Assembly: GCA_019925795.1 (NCBI GenBank) | Contig: CM034315.1 | Span: 31,688,446 to 31,752,445 of the forward strand | Direction: 5' to 3' | DNA length: 64,000 nucleotides | Source of the DNA: Dendrobium chrysotoxum | Lineage: Eukaryota > Streptophyta > Magnoliopsida > Asparagales > Orchidaceae | Shown: positions 24,023-34,933 of the stretch, in pieces | Layout of the letters: every line of letters begins with the position of its first letter | Numbering within the stretch: the first letter of the stretch is position 1 | Translations under genes and position numbers: made by a program | Notes under the pieces: generated by a model | The model's input: only the letters and a program-made list of their open reading frames with translations | What the model was told of the DNA's origin: nothing | The model's database searches: none

Positions 24023-25070
24023 CCTATATATAAATATAGAAGTTTAAAAATAAGATTATTAAAAAAAAGTATTAAAATAATTCTTGAAAGACTTGTGAGA
24101 TCCACTAGTTATTAAGATATAATTAAAAAATAAAAAAAAAATTTATTTATTAGAAAATTTAATATAATATTTAAATACATATTAATTAAATATTAAAAAG
24201 TTCAAGTAATTGAAATAAATTAAGTTTTAGATTTTGAAAATAATTTTATATTAAAATTCTTAATTTTCTAAAAATTTTAATATTTTATATTAAATTTTTT
24301 GATTTTATCTGAATTTTTTATGAATTTTTGAAGTTAAATGTTAATTATTAGTATTTAAAATAATTTAAAATTAATTATGTTAAAAATAATTCTTAAATTT
24401 AAATAAATTAAATACTAAATATTTCAGAAATTTGAGAATGATTTAAGATAATTTTAGTTTAATTTTCAAATTTATTCAAATTTAATTTTAATTAAATGTT
24501 AATCAATATTTAATTATTTAATTAATTGAAAATAATTTAAAAACATAAAATATAACCTAAATTAATTTTAATTTTAAATTAAGATATTAGAATAATAATT
24601 TAATTATTTTAAAATAAATTATTAATTCTTGGAAAGTAATTTATTCAATATTAAGTTAAATACTAATTAAATATTAAAATGTTTAAACAATTTAAATTAA
24701 TTAAAATATATTAAGTATTCTCTTTTTATTTAATAATATTTTTAATTAATCAAAATAATTAAAATTAATTTGCTTATTTACTTAAAATTTTTAAATTAAC
24801 CTTTTAAACTTTTTGAAAATATTTTAGTTATTATTAATTTAAATATCAAAGAAATAATTAAAATTTAATAGTTTTTTTTAATTATTTAAAATATATATAA
24901 ATTATCCCCAAGTTATTTTTATTTTTAAAAAATATAATTTAATTAAATAAACATTTTTCTATATTTTATATTATCTTTTTAATTAAAATTATATTTTAAA
25001 TAATTTTTGGAATTTTTTTGCTTTAAAAAAATGACTTAAATAATAATTTTAAAATTATTATCCAATCATT

Positions 25071-25270
25071 ATGACACGACATCAATGGAGCGGAGGCGAT
25101 AGGCCACGCGGTAGAATCGGATTGGACAGATCTGACCGCGGTAATGATTGCAAGCGGTGCAATCATTACGCCGCTAGTAATTATTGCATAATCATAATAC
25201 CACTGATGCGATTTCACTTATCCACGTCAACAAAGCCCCAGCACCGTTGGATTGCCGACTGTTTGAAATG
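25071..25270. promoter_or_regulatory. GC-rich island with a perfect 12-bp hairpin
   Basis: In very AT-rich surroundings, this 200-bp stretch has many CpG. It contains GTAATGATTGCA (25141-25152), a 5-base loop AGCGG, and TGCAATCATTAC (25158-25169), a perfect inverted repeat, followed by a degenerate third copy (GTAATTATTGCA, 25177-25188). Such islands in plant LTRs often mark the promoter/enhancer region; here that role is inferred. Confidence 0.5.
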
Positions 25271-26159
25271 AACGGTTCAGATGGCACTAGATAGAGGTCT
25301 GAACAAACATAGGCTTAACGCAAACAGATAAATGCGTGAAATGATGCGATATGGACCGTGGTTCATGAGATCAACGTTCAAGAAAATGTACCATTAACAA
25401 AGCCTTTGAATGAGGCCTAGATCACATTTTTTAGCTCATTTGATCGATCTGGTTAATCAAAATCAATAAAATTTTAAACTTAGATTCAAGCTATGAATAG
25501 AAATCATGTGGAATTGATTGTTTTCCTTGAAATGAATTAAATAAGAAGTTAATTTAACTTAAGTGTCCTAGCCTAGGGTTAAGCTTTTCACTTTGATATG
25601 TGGATGGATTGAACCATTAAAGATGGCTCTGAATTTGTTGTTTGTCTAGGCTCAATATTGCTGAACACACCATGAGCTGAAAGTGCCTGAATCGACTGCT
25701 ATCCAAGCTGGACGGATTTTGGCTTGAGCTTACTGGAATTCGATAACCGACAAGGTTCGACCGATAGGTTTTGAATTAGGGAGATGTGGAGTGCTCAGGA
25801 GAGCTTGAGGACACTTAAATTTGGGCTTAGGGAGGCTTGGTTAGAGAGAGAGTGATTGGGTTTGAATAATACTTAATTTCATTGATTTGCCCTATTTAAA
25901 TTCCTCTAAATCAAATGGAGGGCTATGATTTGGTTGGCTAGAGTCCAGATGGCCTCCACCTGTCCAAGAGGTTATTGGGAGTAGGGATACTAAAGGACAA
26001 AAGGACACATTCCATGTATAAAAGGTTTTTTGTCCTATATGCACATGTGGAGATGATAGAGATCATTTGATACCAATCTAAGGGTTGATAATAACCCTAG
26101 GAAGGTTCTAGAGCCTGTTAAAACTTCTGGAGGGGTTTATATTAGAAGGGATTTAGGCT

Positions 26160-27320
26160 TAAGCAAAGGGTTTGGCTATATAATGGGTTTTTGACCACTT
26201 ATTGACTGTTTTGACCAGTCAACAGGCCAAATCAGCTGACATGGCATGCAAAGTGGCACCAATAGCTATTTAGGATAGGTTGGGTTAAATTCAAAAGCAT
26301 GGTCTTGACATTTGAGTGAAGGCATAGAACTTTAAAGTGATTTGACCAAACCTTAAGAAGTTGACTTAGTCAACTTTTTATGGATTTAATTAGCCAAAGA
26401 TTGGGACAAATCTAGGCTATGGTTTGAAGTTAATTTGAAGCTTGAAATGGATTTGGATAGTTTAAATTAACTAGAGCTTGAATAATATTAAAGGTTTGAC
26501 CATAGAATAAGAATTGACCAAGTCAAATCAAGGTGATTTGATTTCCCATATATTTTAATGTGTTTGAATCTTTCTTTGATTAAGGGTTTGGTGATTTAGA
26601 GAGCTTGAGTTGGATGATTGAGGTGATTTTAACCCAGATGGGTCAAGTTTGATTAGACTTGGATCTAGTTGATTAAGTCAACTATTGACTAGTTCAGGTT
26701 GACCAGTCAATTCTGAAACAATGGAAAAGGTGATCAAGGAGTTTTGATAAGATTTAAAGGCACTTGTGACTTGGTTCAAAATAGTAAAGCTTAACAGTTG
26801 ATTGGGTCAACCTAGGTTGACTTGGTTAACTAGGTTAACCTAGGGTTAGGGTTTCGACTGGACAAGTTTGAAATGAAATTCCAAGTCTATTGACAGTAGT
26901 TTGAGAGATTCTAGGGGTTACCAGGTCAAAATGACTCATTTGGGCCCTTAATGGGCCTAATGGGTCAACTAGGTTGACTTGGTCAACCAGGTTGACCAAG
27001 GGTCAGAGATTCGGTTTAACAAGTTTAAAATGGGATTTTGAGTGTATTGGTTGTGGTCCCAAGGTCTAGGGAGGTCTTTTCGTTTAAAATATGTATTTAA
27101 ACCCTTTAGGGGTAATTTGGTCAAAGCAGTTTGACCTGGTCAGCCAAGCATGACCAGGGTCTGGGCTTGAGTCCATTGCACTCCTAATGATTGTTAGGAT
27201 GCATTGGAAGAAATTTTGGAGTTTGATTTAAAAAAGGCATGTTGAAGTTTAGAGAAAACTCTAAAGTTTTCCTTAAGGAGTATTTTGATCATTTTAACCT
27301 CGAGTCAACAAAGGTCAACG
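26160..27320. repeat. Cluster of TTGAC/GTCAA words
   Basis: Many copies of GGTTGAC and GTCAACC, several as inverted pairs, for example near 26203-26222, 26690-26712, 26806-26850 and 26964-27002. TTGAC[C/T] is the core bound by plant WRKY factors (W-box). Whether these are regulatory or only diverged tandem repeats cannot be told from sequence alone. Confidence 0.45.
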
Positions 27321-28195
27321 TGAGTCCAACAAAATATAGTTTAATGCTCAATATGACATAATCAAGGATCTGGAAGTGCTTGGAGGTTTAGGAGAAAGCT
27401 CTAAGATCAAAATCCACAGGGTGGTAGGTATAGTGGCATAGGCTATAAATATTTAAAGGTTTTATAACCTTTGGATTTCAATCTAATTTCTAGGGTTAGA
27501 GATCTCAGAATGAGCTCAAATTTGGAGGATTATCTATAGAGACATGTTATATCAATGTGCAATTGATAGAATCTAAATCAGAGGTCATTTGACTGGGGTT
27601 TGAAAGGTTTAAAAAATCCCTGAAAAGGGTTCCAGGACAAGGCCTTTGAACTATGTATTTTGAATTGAATTTCTAGATTTTTTGGTTTGAACTGGGTTTT
27701 GTGCTTGGATGATTTGATTTAAATTATCCAAATCATTTATGATTATTTGAATAATCATAAGTGATAGGATAGGGTTAAAGCTTAATTAGAGACAGGATGA
27801 AAGTTTGAGTTAAAGTTTGGATTTTGAACTAGACTAAGGTCTGGATTTTGATTGAGATATGAATTGAATTAATGTCTGGATTGACTTGAGGACAGAATTG
27901 ATTTGAAGTTGAATAGGTTTTAAATCTGGATGGATTTGAGATCTGGATTAACTTGGATCTAGATTGAACTAAGATCTAGATTGATTAGAAGTTAAAATTA
28001 TCTTGAGATCAAGATTGATTTGAGCTTTGAATAAGTTGATTTAAGGTCTGGGTTGATTTGGAGTTTGAATTGGTTAAAATCTGGGTGGGTTTGAACTTTG
28101 AGGTTTGAATTGATTTGAATCTAAGATCTAGATTGATCCTAGGCTCAAGATTGATCCGAAGGACTGAAAGGATCCTAAGGTCTGGATTGGTCCTA

Positions 28196-28273
28196 TTGAC
28201 CTCATACAAAAATGAGGTCAACAAATGGACCCCCAATATGTATAATAGAATGAAATTCTATTGCACATATTGG
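28196..28273. repeat. Two adjacent hairpins
   Basis: First: TTGACCTCA (28196-28204), 8-base loop, TGAGGTCAA (28213-28221), perfect. Second: 19-base arms 28233-28251 and 28255-28273 (CCAATATGT ... ACATATTGG), 17 Watson-Crick pairs plus one GT, loop GAA. They mark the border between the degenerate repeats and the 3' UTR array, and could be near the LTR start or a processing signal. Confidence 0.6.
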
Positions 28274-30198
28274 CGTTCACCAAATTAAGAGGTCAAGTAT
28301 GGAATTTTGATCCCAAGGGAAAGAAAATTTTATCCCTGGGAATTGGGGTTTGAATTGATACAATTATAGTGCCACGGAAGGCGTGCTATACCACTAGCAG
28401 ATCTAATCATATGGGAAGGGAAAATCTATCCTTCAAGGAAGATTTCCTAACTATAGAGGATATAGTTTGATTTGATTTTAAGGGAAAGGAAAGCCTAACC
28501 TTAGAGGGTTGAGTTTGAAATGATATTAGGTGAGTGCTGGGGAAAGCGTACTCTACAACAAGTTTATCTGGTCCTTAAGGAAAGGAAAACCTAAACCCTA
28601 TGGACAGAAGATTGAATGATGATATAGAAAGGAAGAACTCCTAACTATAGAAGATTAAATTTGAATTGATTCTAAGGGAAGGGAGATCCTAGCCCTATAA
28701 GATTGAGTTTGAAATTGAAACTAGGATAGTGCCACTGAGGGAATTTTCTACCACTAGTGGGTCTAAACCTAAGGGAAGGAGAAACCTAACCGTAAGAAAA
28801 AGAAAGTTTGATTATGGAATTAAAGTTTGAATTCAAGATGGTGCCTCAGGGGCATACTCCATCACGGGGAGTCTGATCCTAAGGGAAAAAGAACACCTAC
28901 CCTAAGGAAAAGAAAACTAGATGATCTCATGGAAAGGAAGCATTACCTCCCATGGATGATCAGGCATATAATTCTGAAGTTTGAAACTACGATTGTGCCA
29001 TAGCAGGAGTTATCCACCACTAGAAGATCAAATCCTAAGGAGAGAAAGCACAATGACTTACATCTATCCTTAAGAAAAAGATGACTGGAGGACCCTGTGG
29101 GAAAGCAGCATTGCTTCCCACAGAGGACACTCCATCACTAGAACATCTAATCTTCCAGAGAGAAAGCATGATGACTCGCATCTGTCCTTAAGGAAGAGAA
29201 GGCTAAAAGATCCTGTGAGAAGGAAACATTTTTTCTCACAGTAGATCGAATTTAGAATTTGAAACTAGGATAGTGCCATAAAGGGGCGTACTCCGTCACT
29301 AGTAGATGAACTTGTGGAGAGGGAACTTACTCTTCATAAAAGATCGATTCTGGAACTTCAAAATTTGAAACTAGGATGGTGCCTCAAAGGGTGTGATCCA
29401 TCACTAGTGGATGATTTCATGAAGTGGAAACTTGCTTTACATGAAAAATTGAATATAGACTTTGAAACTAGAATGGTACCATAATGGGTGTATACTCCAT
29501 CACTAGTAGATCTAATCCTAAAGATAGAAAGCATGATGACTCACATCTATCTTTACGGAAAAGATAAATAGATGATCTCTTAGGAAGGAAGCATTGCTTC
29601 CCATAAAACATCAGGTCTAGAATGATCATGACTGAAGGAAACTTTCTCCATGCAGTGGATCGAGTCTGGAATGATCACGTGTAGAGAAAACTTGCTCTAC
29701 ATAGAGGATTGAATCTGGAATGATTGTATGTGAAGGAAACTTGCTTCACATAGAAGATCGAATCTAGAATGATCATGTGTAGAGGAAACTTGCTCTACAT
29801 AGAGGATCGAATCTATAATGATCATACGTGAAGGAATCTTACTTCACACAGAGGATTAGATCTGGAATGATTGTATATAGATGAAACTTGCTCCACACAG
29901 AGCATAAAATCTGAAACTAGGATGGTACCACAATGGGCGCTATGCACCACTAGTGAATGATCATGTTAGGAGGAAGCTTGCTCCATATTAGATCAAGGTT
30001 GAGGTTTGAATTTTAGGATGGTTCCACAGAGGGCGTATTCCACCACTAAAAGATCTAATCTTAAGACAAGAAAGCATGATGACTCACATCTAACCTTAGA
30101 AAAAGAGAAACATGATTCTAAAATATGAAAACTTAAACAAGATTGAGTCAAATTGATTCAAAATTTGAAAATTTTATTAATTTAAAATTCGAGCTACA
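28274..30198 (-). repeat. Tandem-repeat 3' UTR of element G, rich in hairpins
   Basis: Between the pol stop and the LTR region. A word of the type GTGCCAC-n-GGGCGTACTCCACCACTAG recurs about ten times (near 28370, 28530, 28730, 28840, 28993, 29268, 29378, 29477, 29920, 30017). A subarray of ~49-bp units occupies 29620-29890. Units contain hairpins whose stems differ but stay paired: CTGTGGGAA/TTCCCACAG (29095-29123), CTGTGAGAA/TTCTCACAG (29213-29241), TGTAGAG/CTCTACA (29680-29701), ATGTGAAG/CTTCACAT (29728-29751). Tandem-repeat 3' UTRs are known for Tat/Ogre elements. Confidence 0.8.
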
Positions 30199-31304
30199 TC
30201 AAGCATAGTATCTCTTAAGGAATCACTCATTTATAAAAAGCATTAGGTGATTTCCCTTGCAATCCACTAGTTGATACGAGCCTCCTTCATAGACTATCTC
30301 TATTATGAAGGGTCCTTCCCAGGTTGGTTCAAACTTCCCATTAATCTTTTAGTGAGCTAAGATAGGCCTCCAAAAAACCAAACCAATTCACATACTCGGA
30401 AGGTTCTAGGTCACACTAACTTATCGTTAGCTTGAACTATTCGAGCTTTGTAAAGTCCTAGATTTTGGAGATGATATTATTTAAGACCCTCAAGCTCTTA
30501 TAGTCTAAGTTGTGCATTCTACACAGTTGTGATCCTGTTCTAAATCATAGTTCTGAGCGAGAGAATTTGAATTTCCAGAGGAAGTATAGCTTCAGACCCA
30601 TACACTAGCTTAAACTGTGTGGATTGGGTCAAGATTTGATATGTGGTCCAGTAGGCCCTCAAAGCTTCCACTAACCTCTCATCCCACTGGCATTTATTAT
30701 CATCCAGGGTCTTTTTGATGATTTAAGCCAAGGTTTTATTGAAGGCTTCAAACAATCCATTAGCACGTGGATAATAGATTATTGAATATCTCTAATCAAT
30801 ACCATGGGAATTTATAAAGTTATTGATTTTTGTAGACTTAAAAGTGAACCTATTATCAGATATAATTCTGTGGGGTATGCCGAATCGATATACGATATGA
30901 TCACAAAAGAATTTCATTACATGATGTGATGTCACATTTCTTAATGGGACTGCTTCTGCCCACTTTGAAAAGTAATCAATCGTTGCTAAAATGAAGTGAT
31001 GAACCCTAGAAGAAGTAGGGTCAATCAGCCCAATGATATTCTTGCCCCAACTTTTGAAGGGCCATGAAGTTATCGTACGGTGCAACATATTAGGCGGCTC
31101 ATGTAAAACGACACCATGAACTTGACACTGATGATAACATTTTGTAACTTTCATGCAATCATCAATCATTTTAGGACAGTAGTGACCAAGTCTTTTAATT
31201 TTCATTTTTATCTTCGGACCTGATTGATGAGCACCGTATAGTCCAGCATGGACTTCATTAACAATCTTCAGGGCCTCTCATTTATCTTAACAATACGGCC
31301 ATAT
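30199..31304 (-). pseudogene. Element G integrase, decayed
   Basis: Minus strand. The open part 30792-31205 reads HQCQVHG (zinc-binding remnant), then KNIIGLIDPTSS (first catalytic Asp), DYFSKWAEAVPL, and GIPHRIISDNRF (second Asp; the usual Gly after Asn is Arg). Near 30750 a degenerate NGLFEAFNKTL carries the Glu of the DD35E triad. The C-terminal module WEGPFII...YQLVDCKGN sits near 30260-30330. Stop TGA at 30199-30201. Several stops in 30200-30790 prevent expression. Family: Ty3 integrase, inserts cDNA. Confidence 0.85.
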
Positions 31305-31960
31305 CTATCTGAATGATCTATGGTATAATATATTATTGACTATTGCATATGATAGGACATGTTTGTTGATTTGATTGGCAACTGACATGTCATGGGGAAG
31401 CTTGCCTTTCTGAAGGTATTTGGTCAAAGGTTGTCTGCAATCATCTTCTTTATCGACTACTGATGAGGTAGAAAGGACCTGAAAATTTTTTTTGTTGAGG
31501 TGCTCCAAATCTGTAGGAGATAGGACTTGACGACCCTGAACTTCTATAGGGATAGAGTCTTCTTCTAGACAGGAAAATTCCTTTACGAGCATTGCTTGGG
31601 CATTCGTCGAAGAATTGCTTCCATGGGGAACCCTATACATAGTTACAATGGGAATTTGCTCAAGCAGGTGTATTGTGTACTGGTGATATTTCAGGAGTTT
31701 AGGATTTAAAACCTTATAGGTTCCTGCAATCTGGTTGATTACCAGTTGAGAGTCACCAAGGATTTTAATCTCTTCAATCTCCATCAGGATTGTAAGTTCT
31801 AAGCCTATTATTAGAGCTTCATATTTAGCCTCATTATTCATGTAAGGCTCTGATAAGTGGTAAGAATAGTGCATCATTCCCTTATCTGGTGTTATGAAAA
31901 TTAGGCCAACTTTAATTTTTCCAGGAATAATAGATTGAGATTTTTTGCTCCTCTAAGAGG
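31305..31960 (-). pseudogene. Element G second RNase H (aRNH)
   Basis: Minus-strand open frame 31305-31877. NNEAKYEALIIGLELTILM and IKILGDSQLVINQIAGTYKVLNPKL are the Glu and Asp blocks of a second, archaeal-like RNase H that Tat-clade Ty3 elements carry between the ordinary RNase H and the integrase; HGSNSSTNAQAM is the altered final-Asp block (normally NxxADAL). It ends in a linker rich in acidic residues. The first Asp, expected before 31877, lies in a frame-broken stretch (31878-31960). Confidence 0.8.
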
Positions 31961-33163
31961 ATGCTACACTATCAAAATACAATCCAGGGTTTGAGCATTG
32001 GATTCCTCAAAACTCATGATTTACTCATCAGGAAAATCATCATTTATAGGAGATTTCACTGACAGTGGGTGTGCGACAAGGAAGTCGGCAACATCCTGCC
32101 CTTTCAAAGTACACAGGGGAATGAAAGTGATTTCAAATTAAAGTAATATGATACACCAGTGAGCTAGATGTCCTGACAATGTTGGTCGAGTCATAAGATA
32201 TTGTAGGGGATTGACATTGGAAATCAAATTGACATGATGAGAAAGCTAGTAATGCCTTAGTTTCTATTCTGCAAAGACTAAGGAAAGACAATGTTTCTCA
32301 ATTGAAGGATACCAGATTTCTGTTGGAAGGAGTCTCTGAGGTAGGTAGTAGAGAGCGTTATTTTTCCCATCATCATTAACTTGAGCTAGGAGGGCCCCAA
32401 GAGACTTGTCAAGGGCTACAGTGTAAAGGATTAGAGGCCTCCTAGGAATGGGGGCTGCCAAACTAGCAGATTTATCAGGTGTGATTTAATATTTTTAAAT
32501 ACAAATTGACATTTCACATCCCAGATAAATTTGGCATCCTTTTTAGCTAGGATAGAGAATGGTTGACATCTTCTAGAAAGATTAGAAATGAACCTTCTTA
32601 TAAACGCCAGCCTACCCTGAAGAGACCTTAATTGAATGAGGCTCTTGGGAGGTGGCATATTTAAGATAGCTTCAATTTTGGCAAGATCAATTTCAATTAC
32701 ATTGTGCCTGACTATAAAATCTAGGAATTTCCCTGATGTGATGCCGAAAGTGCACTTCAAGGGATTCATCTTAAGGTTATAGCAACGTAGCAGCTCGAAG
32801 ATGATTCCTAAGTTATAAAGATGAGCTGCTTTTACTCTGCTCTTGATAACTAAATCATCGATATAACACTTAACTTGATTATGAATTAAGTCATCAAAGA
32901 TATGAGTTATGGCTCGCTGGTAGGTTGCACCAACATTTTTAAGGCCAAAAGGCATCACTTTATAACAAAAGATCCCTATATGACTTCTGAATGCAGTATT
33001 TCTCTCATCTTCTAGGGCCATCTTGATTTGGTTATAACCAGATGAGCCATCCATAAAGGAGAAAATAATGTGCGAGGAGGTAATGTCCAACAGGAGTTCT
33101 GGCATTAGCAAAGGAAATTCATCCTTAGGACATGCCTTATTCAGGTCTCTATAGTTAACACGA
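31961..33163 (-). pseudogene. Element G reverse transcriptase (C-terminal part) and first RNase H
   Basis: 32431-33111 reads FSFMDGSSGYNQIKMA (Asp block), VMPFGLKNVGATYQRA and KCYIDDLVIKS with the catalytic YIDD, then the thumb region LRSLQGRLAFIRRFISNLS. 32264-32461 is the first RNase H (LILYTVALDKSLGALL, where the usual Asp-Ala start has changed) up to EKHCLSLVFA. The RT core is open for 226 codons. Upstream the RT is split at 33164-34933 by a solo LTR; the NYRDLNKACPKDEF block lies directly right of that cut at about 33115-33160. Confidence 0.88.
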
Positions 33164-33168
33164 GTCGG
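33164..33168. repeat. Left target-site duplication of the solo LTR
   Basis: GTCGG; the partner at 34929-34933 is GTAGG (one mismatch). With one copy and the insert removed, the KKNDHI stretch and the NYRDLNKA block become neighbours as in Ty3 RT. Confidence 0.6.
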
Positions 33169-34152
33169 ATTTATTAAGAAAGTTGCAAATTAACTTTCAA
33201 GATTTTATTGTTATAATCATGTGAGTTTTTGATGATATCAAAATCTTATTATTTGATTATTATTTCTCCTAACATATATCGGATAGTGTGTTTTTTTGTG
33301 TACTAAGTTATTTTTTCACGAAAATCATACTCCAGACCGCTAATGACTTCAAGACAGATAAATTTAGGGGTTGTTATAGTTGGAGTCTATTTTTCTATTG
33401 TACTTGAGTCTGAGAGAGTGTGATTATAATTGGGTAACCATGCACACACACACTAAGGGATTGAGATAAAACTTGATTTTTTAAAGTTAATCATACTGTA
33501 CGATTTTAAATCGTACAAGACGATTTGTATTGAATACCCCCTCTAGAACAAACCTAACTAATTCATGAGTTAAAATTTTTCTAAGTATGAATCGCATTGT
33601 ATGAAATGATTTTTGTACATCATTTTTTAGAGTACAAAACTGGGTTCGTACAAGATGAACCGTTAATTTTTTGAACATTTCATACAGTACGAAATAGTTT
33701 TCTATATTATTTTCCAGAGTATGAAAATGGGTTCGTATAAAATCATACAAGACGATCTGTTCATTTTTTGAATTATTCATACAGTACGATGTGGTTTCAT
33801 ACATCATTTTCTATAGTATGAAAATAGGTTCGTATAGGATCGTACGGGATGAACCGTTCATTTTTTGAACTGTTCATATAGTACGATGTGGTTTCGTACA
33901 TTTTTTTCGAGAGTATGAAAATAGGTTCATATAATCGTATGGGACAAATCGTTCATTTTTGAACTATTCATACAATATGATGTTATTTCATATATCATTT
34001 TCCAGAGTATGAAAATAGGTTGGTACAACATCGTAAGGGATGAATCGTTCATTTTTTAAACTATTCATACGTATGAAGTGCGATCGTACAGTAAAATCTG
34101 ACTTCGTCAAACTTAAAATTTTTAGTTTTTGGACGATTTTTCTTATCCTTTG

Positions 34153-34159
34153 TATATAA
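34153..34159 (+). promoter_or_regulatory. TATA box of the solo LTR
   Basis: TATATAA in CCTTTGTATATAAGAGTCC, conserved in element B (60763-60769) and as ATATAAGGAGTCC in C. It lies directly downstream of the palindrome array and upstream of the hairpin units. Confidence 0.65.
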
Positions 34160-34404
34160 GAGTCCAAAAAAAACTGACCGTCCAGGGACTTCTACGAAAA
34201 TACTCTTGAGTGTGCCTTAGGAGAGTGTTTGGGAGAGTGATTTGAGAGTGAAAAAGTGAGAGATCTTGTGAGAAGGTTTTGTGAGGGGATTCACAAAGGT
34301 GCTCATTGGTAAGGAACTCCTACTTATTATTTATAGTACTTCCCTACTTCCTTGAAGTCCTTTTGAGAGAAGATTTTTAAGAGAAGGATGACGGTTCTCT
34401 GCCA

Positions 34405-34496
34405 ACACTAGGAGAGTGTGAAAGGATGACGATTCTCTACCGACACCAGGAGGGTGTGAAAGGACGAGTGGTACTCTGCCATCACTAGGAGGGTGA
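34405..34496 (+). repeat. Three hairpins with AGGAG loop in the solo LTR
   Basis: ACACT-AGGAG-AGTGT (34405-34419), ACACC-AGGAG-GGTGT (34443-34457), TCACT-AGGAG-GGTGA (34482-34496, one GU pair). Period about 38. Each is preceded by TCTCTGCC or TCTCTACC and followed by GAAAGGA. The first two differ by a compensatory T-A to C-G change in the closing pair. Confidence 0.85.
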
Positions 34497-34928
34497 GAAA
34501 GGATGGTGGGTTCTCTACCTATACCTAGAGGGTGAAAAAGGACAATAATTTTCTACCGCACCGGGGTTTGTTGGAAGAGAGAAAAATTGTAAAGGCTTCT
34601 TCGACTTGTTGTGAGGGCTAACGGAGAGTCACTTGAGTATAGTGTAATACCTAGAGGAGGAGCCTCCAGGGTGTGAATGTAGGTCTTGTTGAACCGAACC
34701 ACTATAAAATTCACTGTCTTCTATTCTTACTTTTTCTGCATTTTATATTTCTTCATTTACTTTAATTTTTCTATGGTTGAAAAATTACTTTAGAAGTTTA
34801 TATTATGATAAATTTTATTAAAAGATTTTCTGAATTAACCAAGAATTTTTTTTAAAAATTACCAATTCACCCCCCTCTTGGTTAGCCTTGAGACATTAGC
34901 TTAAGATTTAACAATTTATTGAGCTTCA

Positions 34929-34933
34929 GTAGG
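34929..34933. repeat. Right target-site duplication of the solo LTR
   Basis: GTAGG, partner of GTCGG at 33164-33168. Confidence 0.6.

Larger units (their letters stand above)
22701..28195 (-). other. Probable inner part of the 3' LTR and flanking 3' UTR of element G; no gene
   Basis: No credible ORF. 22.7-25.06 kb is extremely AT-rich with many ATTTAATTAA-like runs and a (TA)n tract at 23998-24022. 25.07-25.27 kb is a GC-rich island. 26.1-27.3 kb is dense in GGTTGACTTGGTCAAC-like words. 27.79-28.19 kb consists of short degenerate repeats of GATCTGGATTGA and GATTTGAG. I could not place the LTR boundary or a polypurine tract with confidence. Confidence 0.5.
33169..34928 (+). mobile_element. 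Solo copia LTR (B-like) inside the RT of element G
   Basis: About 1.76 kb, plus orientation, homologous along its length to the LTR of element B (59822-61451), with no internal copia sequence on either side: the footprint of LTR-LTR recombination. From left: start region (TTTGATGATATCAAAATC), tandem ~97-bp units with palindromes (33490-34090), TATATAA at 34153-34159, hairpin units at 34405-34496, TATAAAATTC near 34705, and the conserved TTCACCCCCCTCTTGGTTAGCC end. The ends have lost clear TG/CA. Confidence 0.85.

Noticed and set aside
25071..25271. Short ORFs on both strands in the GC-rich island
   Set aside because: Open only because of base composition and the palindrome; no domain, no conservation evidence.
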